DNA of 64,000 nt from assembly GCA_963829585.1 (NCBI GenBank), contig CAWHJD010000001.1, positions 205,516 to 269,515 on the forward strand. The letters run 5' to 3'. Source of the DNA: Sva-07 sp963829585. GTDB lineage: Bacteria; Actinomycetota; Acidimicrobiia; Acidimicrobiales; Ilumatobacteraceae. The notes beneath the pieces are model-generated. The model searched no databases, was not told where the DNA came from, and saw only the letters and a program-made list of their open reading frames with translations. Made by a program: the position numbers and the translations under genes. Below are positions 52,314 to 60,778 of this stretch, piece after piece. The first letter of the stretch is position 1, and every line of letters starts with the position of its first letter.

Positions 52314-52357
52314 GCGCTGACTTGAGTACTTCTTGGCGCAGGCACAACACTGCGCTC

Positions 52358-54305
52358 ATGACGCGCGCGAAAGACCGACCGTGGATGATGCGGACCTACT
52401 CGGGGCACTCGAGCGCCGAGGCGTCCAACGAGCTGTACCGGACGAATCTCTCCAAGGGCCAGACCGGATTGTCGATCGCGTTCGACCTGCCCACCCAGAC
52501 GGGCTACGACCCCGACTCGGCGATGTCGAAGGGAGAGGTCGGCAAGGTCGGCGTGCCGGTCGCCCACCTGGGCCACATGCGCGCGCTGCTCGACCAGATT
52601 CCGCCCGGACAGATGAACACGTCGATGACGATCAACGCCACCGCGGCGTGGCTGCTGGCGCTGTACGTCGCCAACGCCGAGGAGCAGGGCGTCGACGCCT
52701 CGGAACTCCGCGGCACCACTCAGAACGACATCGTCAAGGAGTACCTCTCGCGTGGCACGTACATCTTCCCGCCCGTTCCGTCGCGGCGCCTGATCGTCGA
52801 CATGGTGGCGTGGTGCGCGCAGAACGCACCGCTGTGGAACCCGATGAACGTGTGCTCGTACCATCTGCAGGAAGCAGGCGCGACACCCGAGCAGGAGATC
52901 GCCTACTCGATGGCCACGGCGATCGGCGTCCTCGACGCGGTTCGTGACTCGGGCCAGGTGTCGCCCGAGCAGTTCAGCCAGGTGTTCGGCTCGATCTCGT
53001 TCTTCGTCAACGCGGGCATCCGGTTCGTCGAGGAGGTCTGCAAGCTGCGGGCGATGACCGACATGTGGGAGGAGATCGGTCGCGGGCGGTACGGCGTCAC
53101 CGACGACAAGGCGTTGCGTTTCCGCTACGGCGTGCAGGTGAACTCGCTCGGGCTCACCGAGGCGCAACCCGAGAACAACGTGCAGCGCATCGTGCTCGAG
53201 ATGCTCGCCGTGACGCTGTCGAAACGTGCCCGGGCCCGGTCGGTCCAGTTGCCTGCATGGAACGAGGCCCTCGGGCTGCCCCGGCCGTGGGACCAGCAGT
53301 GGTCGCTGCGGATGCAGCAGGTGTTGGCGTTCGAGACCGACCTGCTGGAGTACGACGACATCTTCGACGGGTCCACGGTGATCGAGGGACGGACCGACGA
53401 GCTGCGCGTCGGCCGCACAGGCCGAACTCGACGACGTGCTGGCGATGGGCGGCGCGTTCGAAGCGATCGAGACGTTGAAGTCGCGGCTCGTCACCTCCAT
53501 GGCGGCACGGACGCGCCGGATCGAGTCGGGCGAGCAGATCGTGGTGGGCGTCAACGACTTCGTCGAGGCCGCCGAGTCGCCGCTCGGTGGCGAGGGGGCG
53601 ATCCTCAAGGTCGATCCGGCGATCGAACGGCGGCTCGCGGACGACATCGCGCAGTGGCGTTCCTCCCGGGACGAGGCCAGCGTCGGTGCAGCCCTCGAGG
53701 CACTGCGGCAGGCCGCCGAGTCGGGTGACAACGTGATGCCACCGTCGATCGCTCTCGCCAAGGCCGGTGGCACCACGGGTGAATGGGGCGACGTGATGCG
53801 TTCGGTGTTCGGCGAGTACCGCGCGCCGACCGGCGTCAGCGGGGCCACCGGCTCCGCGCAAGGGCTCGGCGCGGTCGTCGAATTCGTCAAGTCGATGGCC
53901 GGCGGGCCGCCGAAGTTCCTCGTGGCCAAGCCGGGACTCGACGGCCACTCCAACGGCGCCGAGCAGATCGCCGTCGCCGCACGCGACTCGGGGATGGAGG
54001 TCGTGTACTCGGGGATCCGATCGACGCCCGAGCAGATCGCTGCAGCGGCGCGCGACGAGGACCCCGACGTGATCGGGTTGTCGATCCTGTCCGGCTCGCA
54101 CCTCGACCTCGTGCCCGACGTACTCGATCGACTCCAGGCGTTGGGCGTCGAGGCTCCCGTGATCGTCGGCGGGATCATCCCCGAGGACGACCGCGCGCGC
54201 CTGGCCGCGATGGGCGTCGCCGCCGTGTACACGCCCAAGGACTTCCAGCTGGCGAAGATCATGCGCGACGTCGCCGACCTCGCCGTCGCCCACCGCGCCC
54301 CCTGA
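52358..54305 (+). CDS. meaA: MeaA-type acyl-CoA (ethylmalonyl-CoA) mutase, one frameshift in the sequence as given
   Basis: Adenosylcobalamin-dependent carbon-skeleton mutase, single-chain with a C-terminal B12 domain. ATG 52358 starts at 'RAKDRPWMMRTYSGHSSAEA', and 'GLSIAFDLPTQTGYDPDSAM', 'MNTSMTINATAAWLLALYVA' and 'NPMNVCSYHLQEAGATPEQE' match MeaA rather than methylmalonyl-CoA mutase. At about 53408-53412 one extra base shifts the frame; 'LAMGGAFEAIETLKSRLV' and the B12 domain with 'KPGLDGHSNGAEQIA' (DxHxxG) follow in the next frame to 54305. The corrected protein is about 648 residues. It suggests an ethylmalonyl-CoA-pathway step (ethylmalonyl- to methylsuccinyl-CoA), as in streptomycetes. 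Confidence 0.9.
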
Positions 54306-54357
54306 CCCCACCCGCAATTCCCGTCTGCGTCAGCCACAACGCACAAGGCCGATGTCT

Positions 54358-54434
54358 TCGCTGACGCTGAGAAGGGGCGCCTCGTTCAGCGTCAGCGACC
54401 ACGCACGAACTGGCGATTGTCGCTGACGCTGAAC
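54358..54434. repeat. Three-copy palindromic repeat downstream of the AbiEi/DUF559-like gene
   Basis: The 13-16 base unit 'gtcgctgacgctgaac' occurs at 54358-54370 (partial, forward), 54384-54399 (inverted) and 54419-54434 (forward). Copy two can pair with copy one (13 bases) or with copy three (16 bases, perfect), giving mutually exclusive hairpins. A related palindrome lies beyond the other end of the gene at 55421-55470. Confidence 0.8.
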
Positions 54435-54446
54435 ACGACGGTCGGA

Positions 54447-55373
54447 TCACTGCCACGTTGCGAGCGCAGCGCGGGTGGTGGCGATCACCTCATCGGGGGT
54501 TCGCACGACGTGTTCGTAGGCGAACTGGTAGGGACGCAGACCGTCTGCGACGAGCGCGTTCATGCGCTCGGTGTCACGTCGGAGCTGGTCCTTGGTGCGG
54601 TGATACCGGTAGCCGAGCACCTCGACCACGACGGGCGTGCCGACGAAGCGGAAGTCGACGCGGACGAGTCCATTTCCGGCGCGCGTCAGCACCTCCTGCG
54701 TCGCCGGGACCGGTAGTCCGGCCGAAGCGACAAGTCTCAGGTACTCGCGCTCGAGCCAACTGTGGCCACCCCTGATCGCCTCGGTGCCCTCGATCGCTTC
54801 GACGAGCCGTGGAATTCCGAACCGCCCCTTCGAACGCAGTGCAACGATCCGACGATGCACGAGCGACTCGTTGAACTTTCCGTCTCGCAGGCCGGAGTCG
54901 AAGGCCACGATGAGCTGTTCGATCGACTCGGTTCGAGCGAGATCGATCAGGGTGCGCGCCCCGCTCAGTGTGGCAATTCCATCGACCGCAGCGCGGTCGA
55001 TCAGTTCCAGCTGCGCGGAAGTGTGTATCCGATGTCCGATCCGCTGAACGTCGCGCCCGCGCGCAATCGTGACGTCGAATGGCGCTCGGAGGCGGTAGCC
55101 GTCGAACCCGTGGAGGGCGGCGGCGGTTGGACCGCTCGCCCACACCTCACCACCGATGTCGATCATCAGCGCGTGGAGTTCGGCGAGTGCACCCATCGGG
55201 GCGCCCGGCAACCGATAGGTGTCGACACCGACTTGCAGGAGGGAACCGCTCGAGACTCGGCTCCGAAGCTGTGCGTTGGACACGCCAACGTCGTTCGCCT
55301 GCCGCCGTGACAGCAGGCCCAGCTGACCAGTCGCGACCGCCACGATCCGGCGGTAGGTGTTGGTCATGCCCAC
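54447..55373 (-). CDS. AbiEi-antitoxin-like N-terminus with C-terminal DUF559-type nuclease-like domain
   Basis: Protein of 308 residues (ATG 55373, or 55367). The N-terminal part ('VATGQLGLLSRRQANDVGVS', about 10-55) resembles the winged-helix AbiEi antitoxin domain, the middle has 'GATSPTAAA'-type contacts as in the AbiEi C-domain ('EVWASGPTAAALHGFDGY', 'THFDVTIARGRD'-like 'PFDVTIARGRDVQRIG'). The end ('HSWLEREYLRLVASAGLPVP', 'VRVDFRFVGTPVVVEVLGYRYH') matches the DUF559/Vsr-related PD-(D/E)xK pattern with Glu, Asp and Glu. No toxin partner gene is adjacent. It stands alone, flanked by related palindromes. DNA binding and cleavage are likely but not shown. Confidence 0.7.
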   Translation of the reverse strand: MGMTNTYRRIVAVATGQLGLLSRRQANDVGVSNAQLRSRVSSGSLLQVGVDTYRLPGAPMGALAELHALMIDIGGEVWASGPTAAALHGFDGYRLRAPFDVTIARGRDVQRIGHRIHTSAQLELIDRAAVDGIATLSGARTLIDLARTESIEQLIVAFDSGLRDGKFNESLVHRRIVALRSKGRFGIPRLVEAIEGTEAIRGGHSWLEREYLRLVASAGLPVPATQEVLTRAGNGLVRVDFRFVGTPVVVEVLGYRYHRTKDQLRRDTERMNALVADGLRPYQFAYEHVVRTPDEVIATTRAALATWQ

Positions 55374-55420
55374 ATCATGACGAGGGGGTCTCCCGGAGTT
55401 GCGATCACTGCCGACCCAGT

Positions 55421-55470
55421 TTCAGCGTCAGCAGAGAGGTTCGGAATTGACGTTGTCGCTGGCGCTGAAC
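55421..55470. repeat. Palindromic repeat upstream of the AbiEi/DUF559-like gene
   Basis: 'ttcagcgtcagc' at 55421-55432 faces 'gtcgctggcgctgaac' at 55455-55470 (12 paired positions, one mismatch). Orientation and spacing (34-base offset) match copies two and three of the repeat on the other side of the gene (54385-54434), so the gene is bracketed by two versions of one element of about 50 bases. Confidence 0.72.
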
Positions 55471-55558
55471 GGTGCGGAGGCTCTGGGCGCAGCCAACTAG
55501 GTTCGGTCGAGGTTCGGTCGAGGATCCGTCAGGACAAGGGGAAGCAAGAGGGGAAGCA

Positions 55559-57799
55559 ATGAGTGACAGCACGACGCCACGACTCGGCCGAACGATGGTC
55601 GAGTCCGATCCCACGTGGCCGGGCGAACCCACACCGCCGCCCGGCACGCCCAACGTCGTGTACTGCGTGTTCGACGACGTCGGCTTCTCCGACTTCGGCT
55701 GCTACGGATCGGAGATCGCAACCCCGAACATCGATCGTCTCGCTGCCGGCGGCCTGCGATACACCAACTTCCACACGACGGCACTGTGCTCGCCCACGCG
55801 CGCCGCGCTGCTCACCGGCCGCAACCACCACGCCGTGGGCATGGGCTCGCTGGCCAACTACGACCTCGGATTCGACGGCTACCGCGGCTCGATCACACGG
55901 TCGGCCGCGCTGCTTCCCGAGATCCTGCGCGAAGCGGGCTGGAACAGCTTCGCGGTGGGCAAGTGGCACCTCACCCCGATGCACCACACCGGGCCGTCGG
56001 GGCCGTTCTACCAGTGGCCGACCCAGCGGGGATTCGACCGGTTCTACGGCTTCATGGACGGCGCGATGAACCACTGGGAGCCGTTCCTCGCCGAGGACAA
56101 CCACCCCGTCGAGACACCCGACACGCCCGACTACCACCTCACCACCGACATCACCGACCGGGCGATCCGCATGGTGTCGGACCAGCAGTCGGTCGCCCCC
56201 GAGAAGCCCTTCTTCCTGTACCTCGCCTTCGGTGCCGGCCACTCTCCGCACCACGTCCCCAAGGATCTGATCGACGCCTACGTCCCCGTGTTCGAAAAGG
56301 GGTGGGACGCAACGCGGGCCGACCGCCTGGCCCGGCAGAAGGCGATGGGCCTCGTACCGGACTCCACCGAACTGCCGCCGCGCAACCCGGGTGTGCCCGT
56401 CTGGGACGAGTTGTCCGCAGGAGAACAGCGACTCTTCGTCCGCTTCCAAGCCGCGTTCGCCGCGATGGTCACGCACACGGACCGCGAGATCGGACGTCTG
56501 ATCGACACCTTGGAGAAGATCGGCGCGCTGACCAACACGATCTTCGTGGTGATGAGCGACAACGGCGCGTCCCAGGAGGGCAGCCAGGCGGGCACCCTCC
56601 ATCAGGGTCGTTACTTCGAGCGGGCGCCGATGACCCTCGAGCAGTCGATCGACCTGATCGACGAGATCGGCGAGACGCAGTGGTTCAACAACTACCCGCT
56701 CGGGTGGGCGATGGCGGGCAACACGCCGTGCAAGTTCTACAAGCAGAACACCCACGGGGGCGGCGTGCGCGACCCCCTGATCATCCACTGGCCCGACGGA
56801 CTGTCCGATGACGTCGCCGGCACCATCCGGCACCAGTTCCATCACGTCAGCGACCTCACCCCGACGGTGCTGGATGTACTCCGAACGACGCTCCCCACCA
56901 CCGTGAACGGTGTCGAACAGATGCCCCTGCACGGCACGCCCATGACCTACACGTTCACCGAGCCGGACGCTCCCACGCGCAAGTCGGTGCAGTACTTCGA
57001 GATGCTCGGCCACCGCGGCATCGTGGCGGGTGGCTGGAAGGCCGTCACGGTGCACGACCCCCGAACCCTGCTCGACGACGACACATGGGAGCTGTACCAC
57101 CTCGACGAGGACTTCGCCGAGCTCCACGACCTCGCCGACTCCGAGCCGACGATCCTGCGCGAACTCGTCGACCGATGGTGGGAGGAGGCAGCCGCCAACA
57201 AGGTGCTGCCGGTCGACGACCGCGCCGGTGGCGGTACTCGGCCGAAGCGGCCCGTGCGTCGGAATTGGACGCTGTGGCCGGGGCTCGAACGGGTTCCGTC
57301 CGACGCGGCACCGCTGCTGCGCAACACGAGCCACACGATCAGCGCACACGTCACGGTGCCGGAGGCCGGCTGCGAGGGCGTCCTGATCTCGGACGGTGAC
57401 CGTTGGGGCGGCTATGCGATGTTCGTCCAGGACGGCGTGCCGTGCTTCCACTACCACTTCCCGCTCGAACGTCACGAGGTACGCGGTACCGCTCCGCTGG
57501 CTCCCGGCGATCACACCATCACGTGGACGCTCGACAAGGTCGACCGGACCGCAGCACGTGGTCAGCTGGCCGTCGACGGTGACGTGGTCGGCAGTGTCGA
57601 GATACCCCGCATGTTGCGCGGCTGGATGCCGTTCAACGGCTTGAACGTCGGCTGCGACAACGGTGCACCCGTCGGCACCACCTACGAGTCACCGTTCCGG
57701 TTCACCGGCGCGCTGCACCGCGTCGACGTCGTGCTGCGCGACGAGTCGCCGTCGCCCGACCCGACGATCGAGCACCGCTCCGAGATGGGCAAGCAGTAG
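55559..57799 (+). CDS. Arylsulfatase-family sulfatase
   Basis: Hydrolyses sulfate esters. ATG 55559 after 'aggggaagca' gives 746 residues with no signal peptide. The metal-site Asp pair is in 'VVYCVFDDVGFSDFGCYG', and C77 in 'ALCSPTRAALLTGRN' is the formylglycine site (C-x-P-x-R). 'FAVGKWHLTP' (Lys, His) and 'FVVMSDNGASQEG' (Asp, Asn) complete the centre. Residues about 590-740 form an extra C-terminal beta domain ('AHVTVPEAGCEGVLISDGD'). A separate formylglycine-generating enzyme would be needed and is not in the window. The natural substrate is unknown. Tandem repeats lie just upstream. Confidence 0.92.
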   Translation: MSDSTTPRLGRTMVESDPTWPGEPTPPPGTPNVVYCVFDDVGFSDFGCYGSEIATPNIDRLAAGGLRYTNFHTTALCSPTRAALLTGRNHHAVGMGSLANYDLGFDGYRGSITRSAALLPEILREAGWNSFAVGKWHLTPMHHTGPSGPFYQWPTQRGFDRFYGFMDGAMNHWEPFLAEDNHPVETPDTPDYHLTTDITDRAIRMVSDQQSVAPEKPFFLYLAFGAGHSPHHVPKDLIDAYVPVFEKGWDATRADRLARQKAMGLVPDSTELPPRNPGVPVWDELSAGEQRLFVRFQAAFAAMVTHTDREIGRLIDTLEKIGALTNTIFVVMSDNGASQEGSQAGTLHQGRYFERAPMTLEQSIDLIDEIGETQWFNNYPLGWAMAGNTPCKFYKQNTHGGGVRDPLIIHWPDGLSDDVAGTIRHQFHHVSDLTPTVLDVLRTTLPTTVNGVEQMPLHGTPMTYTFTEPDAPTRKSVQYFEMLGHRGIVAGGWKAVTVHDPRTLLDDDTWELYHLDEDFAELHDLADSEPTILRELVDRWWEEAAANKVLPVDDRAGGGTRPKRPVRRNWTLWPGLERVPSDAAPLLRNTSHTISAHVTVPEAGCEGVLISDGDRWGGYAMFVQDGVPCFHYHFPLERHEVRGTAPLAPGDHTITWTLDKVDRTAARGQLAVDGDVVGSVEIPRMLRGWMPFNGLNVGCDNGAPVGTTYESPFRFTGALHRVDVVLRDESPSPDPTIEHRSEMGKQ

Positions 57800-57810
57800 C
57801 AGGCGGGCCC

Positions 57811-58515
57811 TCAGACGGTGGCCGGCTGGCGCTGCTCGCGCTCGATCCACGCATCGAGCGTCGGGCTCGACTCGAAGCTCGTGATGAGTGCGTAGCGCGG
57901 CGCATCGCCGTTGTGAACGACCACATGCCAGAGGCGCTGGGTGTCGACGACGAAACGGGCACCCTTGTGCAACGGCACCCGCACCTCGGTCGACGGATCG
58001 GGCAAGCCGTCGGGCCCGTTGTCCATCAGCAGCATGTAGCTGTCGGGATTGTCGGTCAGTTCGATCCACGACCGCACCACCCAGCCCTCGTCGTCGGGGT
58101 TGAACCGGTTGTTGTCGTCACGATGGATCGAACGCATCGCAGTCTCGCGGTCCTGCGGTTCGAGCTTGATGATGCGCACCCGTCCGAAGTTGGCGCCGAC
58201 GTCGTCCACGTACTTGCGGATCGTCGGGGCGATCTCGGCGTTCGACGTCCACATCGCGTCCTTGTCGGTCTTGCCCTTGTCCCAGAAGCCCCGGCAGTCG
58301 AGTTCGCCGTCGGCGGAGGCCAGCGGGGCGAAGTTGGTGTCGCCACCCGACTTCCAGTCCATGTACTCGAGCGACGTGAATTCCGCCTCGGGGATCTCGT
58401 ACGGGAGGTCCCGCAGGGCGACGAATCCAGTGTCGGCGAGCACGTCGAGACGCTGGTGGGGCGTGTGGAGCGGGATCGCCACGCTCCAGTGGTCGAGAGT
58501 GGGCCAGAAACTCAT
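57811..58515 (-). CDS. Aspartyl/asparaginyl beta-hydroxylase-like Fe(II)/2-oxoglutarate oxygenase candidate
   Basis: ATG 58515 gives 234 residues. The first iron ligands appear as H-x-D in 'AMRSIHRDDNNRFNPD'; the distal His lies in 'TQRLWHVVVHNGDAPRYAL', followed by the Arg that would bind 2-oxoglutarate. 'VRVPLHKGARFVVDT' fits the double-stranded beta-helix. The combination resembles aspartyl/asparaginyl beta-hydroxylases, but overall similarity is modest. The substrate is unknown. It converges on the sulfatase with 11 bases between stops and is followed upstream by the LysM gene on the same strand. Confidence 0.65.
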   Translation of the reverse strand: MSFWPTLDHWSVAIPLHTPHQRLDVLADTGFVALRDLPYEIPEAEFTSLEYMDWKSGGDTNFAPLASADGELDCRGFWDKGKTDKDAMWTSNAEIAPTIRKYVDDVGANFGRVRIIKLEPQDRETAMRSIHRDDNNRFNPDDEGWVVRSWIELTDNPDSYMLLMDNGPDGLPDPSTEVRVPLHKGARFVVDTQRLWHVVVHNGDAPRYALITSFESSPTLDAWIEREQRQPATV

Positions 58516-58572
58516 GTCACCGAGTCTACGAACCGGTTCGCACCGGGCCAGGGCACTTGGACACCTGTCACG

Positions 58573-58608
58573 ATGCCGACCATGCCGACCATGCCGACCA
58601 TGCCGATC
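58573..58608. repeat. Four-copy 9-base tandem repeat
   Basis: Unit 'atgccgacc' repeats four times (the last with one change) directly after the LysM gene stop. A multiple of three in length, read through in the LysM frame it would encode a Gly-Met-Val-rich run, so it could be a former coding tail or a simple intergenic minisatellite. Confidence 0.75.
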
Positions 58609-58969
58609 AGGGGACGGACGTCCCCACCGTCGCCGAGGGCAGGTCGGTGACCACGACGATCCCCGACGGGATCTCCAGCGTCTGACCCGCCTGGATCGCA
58701 TCGGGACTCGCCAGCTTGTTGAGATCGACGATCGACTGGACGGTGACCTCGAAGCTGGCGGCGATCGCACCGAGCGTGTCGCCCTGCTTGACGGTGTAGA
58801 AGCGCTGGCCGGCCGGAATCGTCGTGGTGGTCGTCGACGTGGTGGCGATGGTCGTGATGATCGGTGGGAGCCGCTCCTGGGCCGCAGGGTCGGTCGTGCC
58901 GCACGCCGACGCGCCCACGGCGAGTGCGACCACGAGCAGTGCCGAGGTCGAGTACCCGGGTCGCGTCAT
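58607..58969 (-). CDS. LysM-domain lipoprotein
   Basis: ATG 58969 gives 120 residues: a lipoprotein signal ('STSALLVVALAVGASACGTT', Cys at about 25 after GASA), a Thr-rich linker ('TTIATTSTTTTTIPAG') and one LysM domain ('FYTVKQGDTLGAIAASFEVT', 'IVDLNKLASPDAIQAGQTLEIP'). The protein would sit on the outer face of the cytoplasmic membrane and bind peptidoglycan or a related glycan. No catalytic domain is attached. In-frame sequence upstream belongs to an unlikely longer start. Confidence 0.85.
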   Translation of the reverse strand: MTRPGYSTSALLVVALAVGASACGTTDPAAQERLPPIITTIATTSTTTTTIPAGQRFYTVKQGDTLGAIAASFEVTVQSIVDLNKLASPDAIQAGQTLEIPSGIVVVTDLPSATVGTSVP

Positions 58970-59033
58970 GGGCAGGGATGCTATGCGCATGGCGATGCCT
59001 GCGACGCGCGGCCGTCGGCGTACCCTCGCACAG

Positions 59034-59975
59034 GTGACGAACACGCACTCCGAGGAACGCTCGGCCGAACACCCGGTCCCCGGCGCCGAACACCCGGCCC
59101 GCGAGTACCACGTCGACGCCAACGGTCTCCAGATCGCCGTGCACGAATGGGGCGACGCCGAGAACCCGCCGCTGGTGCTGGTTCACGGCGGATTCGACTT
59201 CGCTCGCACCTACGACATCTTCGCCCCCAAGCTCGCCGCCGGCGGGTGGCGGGTGGTCAGCTGGGACCAGCGTGGCCACGGCGACAGCCAGCACGCCGAG
59301 TTGTACTCGTGGGATGCCGACATGCGCGATGCCCTCGCCGTGTTCGACCACGTGAGCCCCGGTCGCTCGATGCCGGTGATCGGCCACTCCAAGGGCGGCG
59401 CGCTGATGACACAGTTGGCCGACGCCCAACCGTTCCGGTTCACCCACCTCGTCAACATGGATGGCATCCCGTACAACCGACGGATCCCCGATGTCGCCGA
59501 GCACGAGCGCACCAAGATGGTGGCCACCGAGATCGCCGGCTGGCTCGACCACCGCCGCTCGACGGCAACCGCGCAACGCAAGCCCGGCACGATCGACGAG
59601 TTGGCGAAGCGACGCGGCCGGATGAACCCACGACTCGACGTGGACTGGCTGCGCCGGCTCGTCACGGTGGGCGGCTTCGAGTCGGCCGACGGGTGGCGAT
59701 GGAAGATCGATCCGTCGATGCGGTTCGGCGGGTTCGGGCCGTGGCGCCCGGAGTGGACGCTGATGCGGCTGCCCGGGCTCCCGATGCCGTTCCTCGGCAT
59801 TCTCGGACGGGAAATGGAGGAGATGGGATGGGGCACGCCACCCGAGAAGGTTCTGCCCTACCTCCCGTTCGACGGCCGTTGCGAGATCCTCGACGGCGTC
59901 GGGCACTTCGTCCACATCGAACAGCCCGACCTCGTCAGTGACATGGTCCTCGATTTCATCGGAGCGCCCTCGTGA
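59034..59975 (+). CDS. Alpha/beta hydrolase
   Basis: Start taken at GTG 59034 ('TNTHSEERSAEHP'), 313 residues; ATG codons at 58983-58995 would add up to 17 residues but have no better ribosome site. Nucleophile elbow 'GHSKGG' in 'MPVIGHSKGGALMTQLA', oxyanion 'LVHGGFDFARTYD', 'SWDQRGHGDSQHAE' and final His in 'LDGVGHFVHIEQPD' are present. It matches a typical epoxide-hydrolase-like/esterase branch. The stop overlaps the next gene's GTG start. Substrate unknown. Confidence 0.83.
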   Translation: MTNTHSEERSAEHPVPGAEHPAREYHVDANGLQIAVHEWGDAENPPLVLVHGGFDFARTYDIFAPKLAAGGWRVVSWDQRGHGDSQHAELYSWDADMRDALAVFDHVSPGRSMPVIGHSKGGALMTQLADAQPFRFTHLVNMDGIPYNRRIPDVAEHERTKMVATEIAGWLDHRRSTATAQRKPGTIDELAKRRGRMNPRLDVDWLRRLVTVGGFESADGWRWKIDPSMRFGGFGPWRPEWTLMRLPGLPMPFLGILGREMEEMGWGTPPEKVLPYLPFDGRCEILDGVGHFVHIEQPDLVSDMVLDFIGAPS

Positions 59976-60685
59976 CCGCGTCGCCCCATCCTCTCGGTGC
60001 CCATCCTCTCGGAGAGGTGACGATGTTGCGTCACGGCAAGATCGATCTCGCCCTGCACCACCTGCGTGGCGCCACAGCGGCCGGCGGACGGCCACTGCTG
60101 ATCCTGCACGGCCTCGGTGAGGCCTCGCCCGCAACGTTGCCCACCTGGGCCGACACGTGGCCGGGCCCCGTGGCAGCCCTCGACTTCACGGGCCACGGTC
60201 GGTCGACGATCCCGCACGGCGGCGGCTACACCGCCGAACTGCTGCTCGGCGATGCCGACGCTGCCCTTGCTGCACTCACCGAGGGCGATCCGGCTCGCTC
60301 GATCACGGTGGTCGGGCGCGGCCTCGGCGCCTACATCGCGCTGCAGATCGCCGGCGCTCGCGCCTCCCAGGTGCACGGTGCGATCCTCGTCGACGGTCCC
60401 GGACTCGCGGGTGGGCCGACCGGTCCGACCTCGCAGAGCTTCTTCTCGCTCCCGCCGAGCCCGACGGCGCCCGATCCGTACGCACTGGTCGAGTTGGGAC
60501 GAGATCTGCGGCCACCGGATTACGCGACGCTGTTCGTCCGCCTCGCTCTTGCCGGGTCGGAACTCGACGAACCGATCGCCGTCGCCAGCGTCTTCCGGCC
60601 CGAGTGGCTCGAGGCAGTCGTCAAGGAACTCGGCGTCATCGACGTCAGCCTCCCCGAAGCCCTCGCCACCTACGCCGCCCCGTGA
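59972..60685 (+). CDS. Alpha/beta-hydrolase-fold protein lacking the nucleophile Ser
   Basis: Coupled to the previous hydrolase (GTGA); 237 residues from GTG 59972, or about 220 from ATG 60023. The fold is clear: 'LLILHGLGEAS', 'ALDFTGHGRSTIP'. But the nucleophile elbow reads G115-R116-G117-L118-G119 ('VVGRGLGAYIALQ') instead of G-x-S-x-G, so the catalytic Ser is Gly. It is probably not a conventional hydrolase; a binding or partner role with the enzyme encoded upstream is possible (inference). The first codons contain a tandem 15-base duplication (59985-60014). Confidence 0.75.
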   Translation: MTASPHPLGAHPLGEVTMLRHGKIDLALHHLRGATAAGGRPLLILHGLGEASPATLPTWADTWPGPVAALDFTGHGRSTIPHGGGYTAELLLGDADAALAALTEGDPARSITVVGRGLGAYIALQIAGARASQVHGAILVDGPGLAGGPTGPTSQSFFSLPPSPTAPDPYALVELGRDLRPPDYATLFVRLALAGSELDEPIAVASVFRPEWLEAVVKELGVIDVSLPEALATYAAP

Positions 60686-60708
60686 CGCCGCCGTTGTGAC
60701 CGCCACGT

Positions 60709-60747
60709 TGTGAGCGTTGTGCGCACAGTTCGCGCACATCGCTCACA
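60709..60747. promoter_or_regulatory. Long inverted repeat upstream of crtZ
   Basis: Arms 60709-60724 and 60732-60747 (16 positions, one mismatch) with a seven-base loop; outer parts read 'tgtgagcg' and 'cgctcaca'. It lies 23 bases after the preceding gene's stop and 31 bases before crtZ, so it could end the upstream transcript or be a regulator site for crtZ. No T-tract follows. Confidence 0.55.
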
Positions 60748-60778
60748 GCAGGTGGACGGGGGGCGGTAGGGTCGGGGT

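Noticed and set aside
52138..52357. Cobalamin riboswitch before meaA
   Set aside because: The B12-box and core sequences are not recognisable; only unlinked hairpins are seen.
54358..54434. Integron attC site or CRISPR repeats next to the AbiEi/DUF559-like gene
   Set aside because: The GTTRRRY core sites are absent, the copies alternate in orientation, and there are no regular spacers.
55529..57514. A 661-residue reading frame antisense to the sulfatase
   Set aside because: The sulfatase on the other strand has all active-site motifs; the antisense frame is a codon-bias shadow.
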